Shown here one piece after another: positions 59,978-64,000 of a DNA stretch of 64,000 nt. Positions within the stretch are counted from its first letter, which is position 1. Every line of letters begins with the position of its first letter. The DNA comes from Micromonospora sp. BL4. GTDB lineage: Bacteria; Actinomycetota; Actinomycetes; Mycobacteriales; Micromonosporaceae. The stretch is taken from contig NZ_RCVJ01000117.1 of the NCBI RefSeq assembly GCF_003667505.1, positions 53,728-117,727 of the forward strand, read 5' to 3'. The notes below the pieces were generated by a model, which saw nothing but the letters and a program-made list of their open reading frames with translations, searched no databases and had not been told where the DNA came from. Both the position numbers and the translations under genes were made by a program.

Positions 59978-61126
59978 ATGGATTTCCGGCTCACCGACGA
60001 ACAAACGGCGCTGCGGGAGAGCGTGCGGGACTTCGCACGCGAGGTGGTTGCCCCGGTCATCGCCGAGCATTACGAGAAGCACACCTTCCCGTACGAGGTG
60101 ATCCGGCAGATGGGCAAGATGGGCCTGTTCGGGCTCCCCTTCGGCGAAGAGCACGGCGGCATGGGCGGCGACTACTTCGCGCTCTGCCTGGCGCTGGAGG
60201 AGTTGGCCCGGGTCGACTCCAGCGTGGCCATCACGCTCGAGGCGGCGGTCTCGCTGGGCGCGATGCCGATCTACCGCTTCGGCACCGAGGAGCAGAAGGC
60301 GACCTGGCTGCCGAAGCTGCTCAGCGGCGAGGCACTGGCCGGTTTCGGGCTCACCGAGCCGGGCACCGGCTCGGACGCCGCCGGCACCCAGACGCGGGCG
60401 GTGCTGGACGGTGACGAGTGGGTCATCAACGGCTCGAAGGCGTTCATCACCAACTCGGGCACCGACATCACGGCCCTGGTCACCGTCACCGCGGTGACCG
60501 GCACGAACCCGGACGGCTCGAAGGAGCTGTCGACCATCATCGTGCCCACCGGCACGCCGGGGTTCACCGTGGCGCCGGGCTACTCGAAGGTGGGCTGGAC
60601 CGCCTCGGACACCCACGAGCTGACCTTCGACGACTGCCGGGTGCCGGCGGCCAACCTGCTCGGCGGGCGTGGTCGGGGCTTCGCCCAGTTCCTCCGGATC
60701 CTCGACGAGGGCCGGATCGCCATCGCCGCGCTGGCCGTCGGTCTCGCTCAGGGCTGCGTCGACGAGTCGATCAAGTACGCGCAGGAGCGCCACGCCTTCG
60801 GCCGGCCGATCGGCGCCAACCAGGCGATCCAGTTCAAGATCGCCGACATGGAGCTGAAGGCGCACACCGCGCGGCTGGCCTACTACGACGCCGCCGCCCG
60901 GATGCTGGCCGGTGAGCCGTTCAAGCGGCAGGCCGCCATCGCCAAGCTGCACGCCAGCACCATCGCGGTGGACAACGCCCGGGAGGCCACCCAGATCCAC
61001 GGCGGCTACGGCTTCATGAACGAGTACCCGGTGGCCCGGTTCTGGCGGGACTCCAAGATCCTGGAGATCGGTGAGGGCACCAGCGAGGTGCAGCGCATGA
61101 TCATCGCACGCGACCTGGGCATCTGA
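59978..61126 (+). CDS. Acyl-CoA dehydrogenase (short/branched-chain type)
   Basis: The flavoenzyme introduces the 2,3 double bond in acyl-CoA. The 382-aa product has the standard start MDFRLTDEQTALRESVRDFA, the FAD-binding signature GFGLTEPGTGSDAAG, EGRIAIAALAVGLAQGC and QIHGGYGFMNEYPVARFWRDSKI. The catalytic Glu lies in EIGEGTSE (Glu366), as in short-chain and AcdH-type enzymes; true isovaleryl-CoA dehydrogenases have a Gly/Ala there. So it may be a broad branched-chain dehydrogenase. AGGAGG lies 8 nt before the ATG. Confidence 0.94.
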   Translation: MDFRLTDEQTALRESVRDFAREVVAPVIAEHYEKHTFPYEVIRQMGKMGLFGLPFGEEHGGMGGDYFALCLALEELARVDSSVAITLEAAVSLGAMPIYRFGTEEQKATWLPKLLSGEALAGFGLTEPGTGSDAAGTQTRAVLDGDEWVINGSKAFITNSGTDITALVTVTAVTGTNPDGSKELSTIIVPTGTPGFTVAPGYSKVGWTASDTHELTFDDCRVPAANLLGGRGRGFAQFLRILDEGRIAIAALAVGLAQGCVDESIKYAQERHAFGRPIGANQAIQFKIADMELKAHTARLAYYDAAARMLAGEPFKRQAAIAKLHASTIAVDNAREATQIHGGYGFMNEYPVARFWRDSKILEIGEGTSEVQRMIIARDLGI

Positions 61127-61270
61127 CCGGAGCTGGGAGTCTTCGTCGACCGGTCGATCAGCCGCCTCCCGGCGGGCCTGTCGAGCCGGCTGTCGGATTT
61201 CGGCGAGCGGGCGTCGGCAGCCCGACGTTCGACTGCCGATGGTCGGAGTCGATCCGTACTCTTCGTGCCC

Positions 61271-63964
61271 ATGACTCCGGATCATGAAAGGTCGCGGAGC
61301 CCGGCCGGTCGTAGCGGGCTGGCGGAGCTGCTCCGCGGGCACCGGCGTGCCGCCGGCCTGACCCAGGCGGAGCTGGCATCCCGGGCCGGCGTGGGTGTGC
61401 GGACGGTGCGTGACCTGGAGCGCGGTCGGTCGGTCCGACCGCAGCGCACCACCGTCGAGTTGCTCGCCGCAGCTCTGGAGCTGACCGGGCCCGCCCGGAC
61501 GGCGTTCCTGGCCGCTGCCCGGGGCCAGGCCGGTGGTGAGTCGCCCCGGCCGGACGCCACTCTGGCGGCCCTCGCGGTCACCGGTCCCACGACGTCGGCA
61601 GTCGACCCGGTCGGCCCCGCTCCGCCGGTCGCCCTTCCACCGGCGGTCGCGCTGATCGGTCGGGACCGCGACGTCACCGAGCTGGCCGCGATGCTGACCG
61701 CGGAGCACGGTCCTCGACTGGTGAGCCTGGTCGGGCTGGCCGGGGTCGGCAAGACCGCGCTGGCGCTGTCCGTCGCACACGGCGCCGCCGGGGCCTACCC
61801 GGCCGGGGTGTCCGGGGTGCTCATCGGCGAGGGTTCGGACGGGCCGGACGTGCTCGCCGCCTCGACGGCCGTACTCGGTGCGGCCCGGTTGCCGGAGCTC
61901 AGCGCCCGGCTCGCCGGTCGCCCGGCGCTGCTGCTGATGGACGCGGTGGAGCGTGCGCCCGGCCCGGTGGCCGAGACGCTGCACCGACTGACCGCCGCGC
62001 TGCCCTCGCTGCGGGTGCTGGTCGCCGGGCGGCACCCGGTCGGGCTGCCCGGCGAGCGGGTCTGGCCGGTCGCGCCGCTCGACGTGCCGCCGCCGGACGC
62101 CGAGCGATCCGGGCCGGCAACGCTCGGGTCGTGGCCGGCGGTCGCGTTGTTCACCGCCCGGCTCGCCCAGATCCGTCGGGAGCCACCCACCCCCGACGAG
62201 TTACCGGCGCTGGCCGCGCTGGTCCGCCGGCTGGGTGGGCTGCCGTTGGCCATCGAGCTGATGGCCGCGCGGGGCCGGCTCCTCGACCTCACCGAGCTGC
62301 TCGACCGGTACGGCGACCGGGTGCTCGACCTGGCGACGCCCGCGGACCCGTCGGCCCGACCCGGCTGGGACGCACCGGATGCGGCCACCCACCCGTCGAA
62401 CGGCGCCGCCACCACCCCGGCCACGGCGGCGGTGACCCTGCGGGATGCGGTGGCGACCAGCTACCGGCTGCTCGCGCCGGAGGAGCGGGATGCGCTGCGA
62501 CGGCTCGCCATGTTCGGCAACCGGTGGTCGGTGGAGCTGGCCGAGGAGATGCTCGCCGACGAGGCCGACCGGGACGGCACCGTGGCTGTCGACCCGGTCC
62601 CGCTGCTGGACCGGCTCGTCGAACTCGGGCTGCTGAGCGTGCGCGGCACCGGTCCGTTCCGGTTCCGGCTGCTCGACGCGGTCCGCGACTTCGCCCTCGA
62701 ACAGGCGGCCGGCGGTGGCGAGCTGACGTGCGTCCGGCGCCGGCACGCGGAGGTGATCGCCCGCCTGGTGGCGCGGACCGCCACCGACCTGGCCGGTCCC
62801 CGGTTGCCCGACGCGGTGCACCGGCTGGACGAGGTGAGCAGCGACATCAGCTCCGCGCTGGCGCACGCGGCCACCGACGATCCGGTGACCGCGCTTCGCC
62901 TGGCGGCCTGCCTCCCCCGCTGGTGGCGGTTCCGGGGGCGCGACGTCGCCGGCCGGCAGTGGCTGCGCCGGTTGCTGGCCGACCCGCGAACCGCGGGCGC
63001 CGACCTCGTCCTGCGCGGCTGGGCCACCCTGGGGGTGGCCCGGCTCGCCGCCGAGCACGGCGCGGGCCCGGACGAACTGCCGACGGCACGGGCCGCCCTG
63101 GACCTGTTCCGGAAGGCCCGCGACGTCAGCGGAGAGCTGGAGGCGCGGACCGTGCTCGGCGCGCTGCTGATCACCGTGGGCGGGCACGACGAGGCCCGCG
63201 AGCAGGCCGAGGCGGTGCTCCGGCTGGCGGCGCGCAACGGGCGGACCCGGCATCTCGCGGTGGCCCAGAACAGTCTCGCCTGGCACGACATCCGGGTCGG
63301 CGACCTGGCCGCCGCGCGTCGGCGGCTGGCGGCCGTGGACCGGCTCGCCGCCGAGAGTGGGGAGCAGCGGCTGCGGCTGCTGGCGTGGGCCAACCGCGCC
63401 GAGGTCGCCCGCCTCGAGGGCCGGTACGCCGACGCCGTCGACCAGGGCCGGCAGGTCGTCGCGGCCCTGTCCGAGCTGGGTGATCCGGGGCATCGGCGCC
63501 GGGTGCTCGGCACGGTCGGGTTGGCGCTCGCCCAGGAAGGTCGCGCCGCGGAGGCGACCGAGATGCTCGCCGAGCTGCGGGCAGGCATGGCCGACGTGGC
63601 GGTGGCCGTGCCGGCGCGTTCGTGGATGGATCGGGCCGGGCCGCCGCGACCCCGTGCGGACGACCTGGTGCTGTCCCGTGGTGGGCCGGAGGCGGGCATC
63701 TGCGCGTTGATCGAGGGGAACCTGGCGCTGCACCGGGGCGACCGGGAGTTGGCTGCCGAGTGGTTCGCCGCCGCCGCCGATGCCGGTCAGGATCGGCGGG
63801 ACGTGGTGGAAGCGCTGGTGGGGTTGGCCGCGAGCACCGCGGACCCGGCGGTACTGGACCGGCTCGACCAGGTCTGCCAGGAGAGCGGCATCCGGTTGTT
63901 GCCGCAGGAGTCGGGACTGCTCTACGCGCTGATCGCCGCCCGGGGCGGGCCGGCGGCGGGGTAG
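61271..63964 (+). CDS. XRE-STAND-TPR regulator
   Basis: The 897-aa product has an N-terminal XRE helix-turn-helix (LLRGHRRAAGLTQAELASRAGVGVRTVRDLERGRSV, residues ~19-60), then a STAND/NB-ARC-type ATPase with Walker A GLAGVGKTALA (Lys161), Walker B ALLLMDAVE and a winged-helix-like region. The C-terminal ~400 residues are TPR-like (HTALREQAEAVLRLAARNGRT-type repeats). This is the layout of signal-responsive transcription regulators related to AfsR/MalT. The ATG at 61271 is used; TACTCT lies 8 nt upstream. The target genes are not visible. It follows the dehydrogenase after 144 bp. Confidence 0.88.
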   Translation: MTPDHERSRSPAGRSGLAELLRGHRRAAGLTQAELASRAGVGVRTVRDLERGRSVRPQRTTVELLAAALELTGPARTAFLAAARGQAGGESPRPDATLAALAVTGPTTSAVDPVGPAPPVALPPAVALIGRDRDVTELAAMLTAEHGPRLVSLVGLAGVGKTALALSVAHGAAGAYPAGVSGVLIGEGSDGPDVLAASTAVLGAARLPELSARLAGRPALLLMDAVERAPGPVAETLHRLTAALPSLRVLVAGRHPVGLPGERVWPVAPLDVPPPDAERSGPATLGSWPAVALFTARLAQIRREPPTPDELPALAALVRRLGGLPLAIELMAARGRLLDLTELLDRYGDRVLDLATPADPSARPGWDAPDAATHPSNGAATTPATAAVTLRDAVATSYRLLAPEERDALRRLAMFGNRWSVELAEEMLADEADRDGTVAVDPVPLLDRLVELGLLSVRGTGPFRFRLLDAVRDFALEQAAGGGELTCVRRRHAEVIARLVARTATDLAGPRLPDAVHRLDEVSSDISSALAHAATDDPVTALRLAACLPRWWRFRGRDVAGRQWLRRLLADPRTAGADLVLRGWATLGVARLAAEHGAGPDELPTARAALDLFRKARDVSGELEARTVLGALLITVGGHDEAREQAEAVLRLAARNGRTRHLAVAQNSLAWHDIRVGDLAAARRRLAAVDRLAAESGEQRLRLLAWANRAEVARLEGRYADAVDQGRQVVAALSELGDPGHRRRVLGTVGLALAQEGRAAEATEMLAELRAGMADVAVAVPARSWMDRAGPPRPRADDLVLSRGGPEAGICALIEGNLALHRGDRELAAEWFAAAADAGQDRRDVVEALVGLAASTADPAVLDRLDQVCQESGIRLLPQESGLLYALIAARGGPAAG

Positions 63965-64000
63965 TCGCAGCGGGCGGCCGCACTCGTCACGGCGGGGCGG

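Overview
The window is about 64 kb of very GC-rich DNA from the chromosomal replication-origin region of an actinomycete, most likely a member of the Micromonosporaceae (Micromonospora or a close relative). The assignment rests on base composition, frequent GTG starts, and the gene order parA-rsmG-jag-yidC-yidD-rnpA-rpmH on the minus strand facing dnaA-oriC-dnaN-gnd-recF-dciA, then gyrB-gyrA-DUF3566-tRNA-Ile-DLW39-tRNA-Ala on the plus strand. It also rests on a ParA with a long N-terminal extension that carries parS sites inside its coding sequence. The genus call is inference, since no database search was possible.

Region by region. 1-4352 (minus): chromosome partition (parA, cut by the window edge), 16S rRNA methylation (rsmG), the Jag/YidC/YidD membrane-insertion set, RNase P protein and ribosomal protein L34. 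4353-7609: dnaA with its control region and oriC, with many DnaA boxes on both sides of dnaA. 7610-18883: dnaN, gnd, recF, dciA, a three-gene insertion (small basic protein, OhrR-like MarR regulator with twin operators, unknown protein), gyrB, gyrA and a DUF3566 membrane protein. Four DnaA-box-like sites lie in front of gyrA. 19034-22800: two tRNA genes followed by a small integrative element (2.85 kb, tyrosine recombinase plus a DUF3800 protein) in tRNA-Ala, bounded by 63-bp perfect direct repeats. A third, decayed att-like copy suggests an older element integrated at the same place. 22830-31060: accessory genes (VOC proteins, an orphan 218-aa protein, a membrane protein, a CBS protein, a metallo-hydrolase) and a very large P-type ATPase. 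31161-38856: two transporters, a small SDR-like protein, a YbaK-type deacylase, DsbA-like, SufE-like and CBS proteins, and prolyl-tRNA synthetase. A near-perfect parS lies between two convergent genes.

38943-46426: a 41-bp tandem duplication, a DUF397/XRE regulator pair, and two similar cassettes (SigE-family sigma factor plus a membrane-anchored beta-propeller-like protein) pointing at each other around an SGNH hydrolase, a small unknown gene and a rhodanese. 46495-49529: a TetR regulator divergent from an FAD monooxygenase, with a clear promoter and operator between them, plus an MFS exporter. 49649-54330: an HSP90-family ATPase translationally coupled to a 963-aa TPR-like protein, closed by a strong terminator. 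54452-61126: a branched-chain acyl-CoA (leucine-type) catabolic cluster with TetR regulator, biotin carboxylase, HMG-CoA lyase, carboxyltransferase and acyl-CoA dehydrogenase, interrupted by a minus-strand snapalysin-type secreted protease. 61271-63964: an XRE-STAND-TPR regulator.

The first third is conserved core replication machinery. The most distinctive material is the accreted tRNA-Ala island, the HSP90-TPR operon, the mirrored sigma/propeller cassettes, and the extra DnaA-box and parS-like sites outside their usual places.
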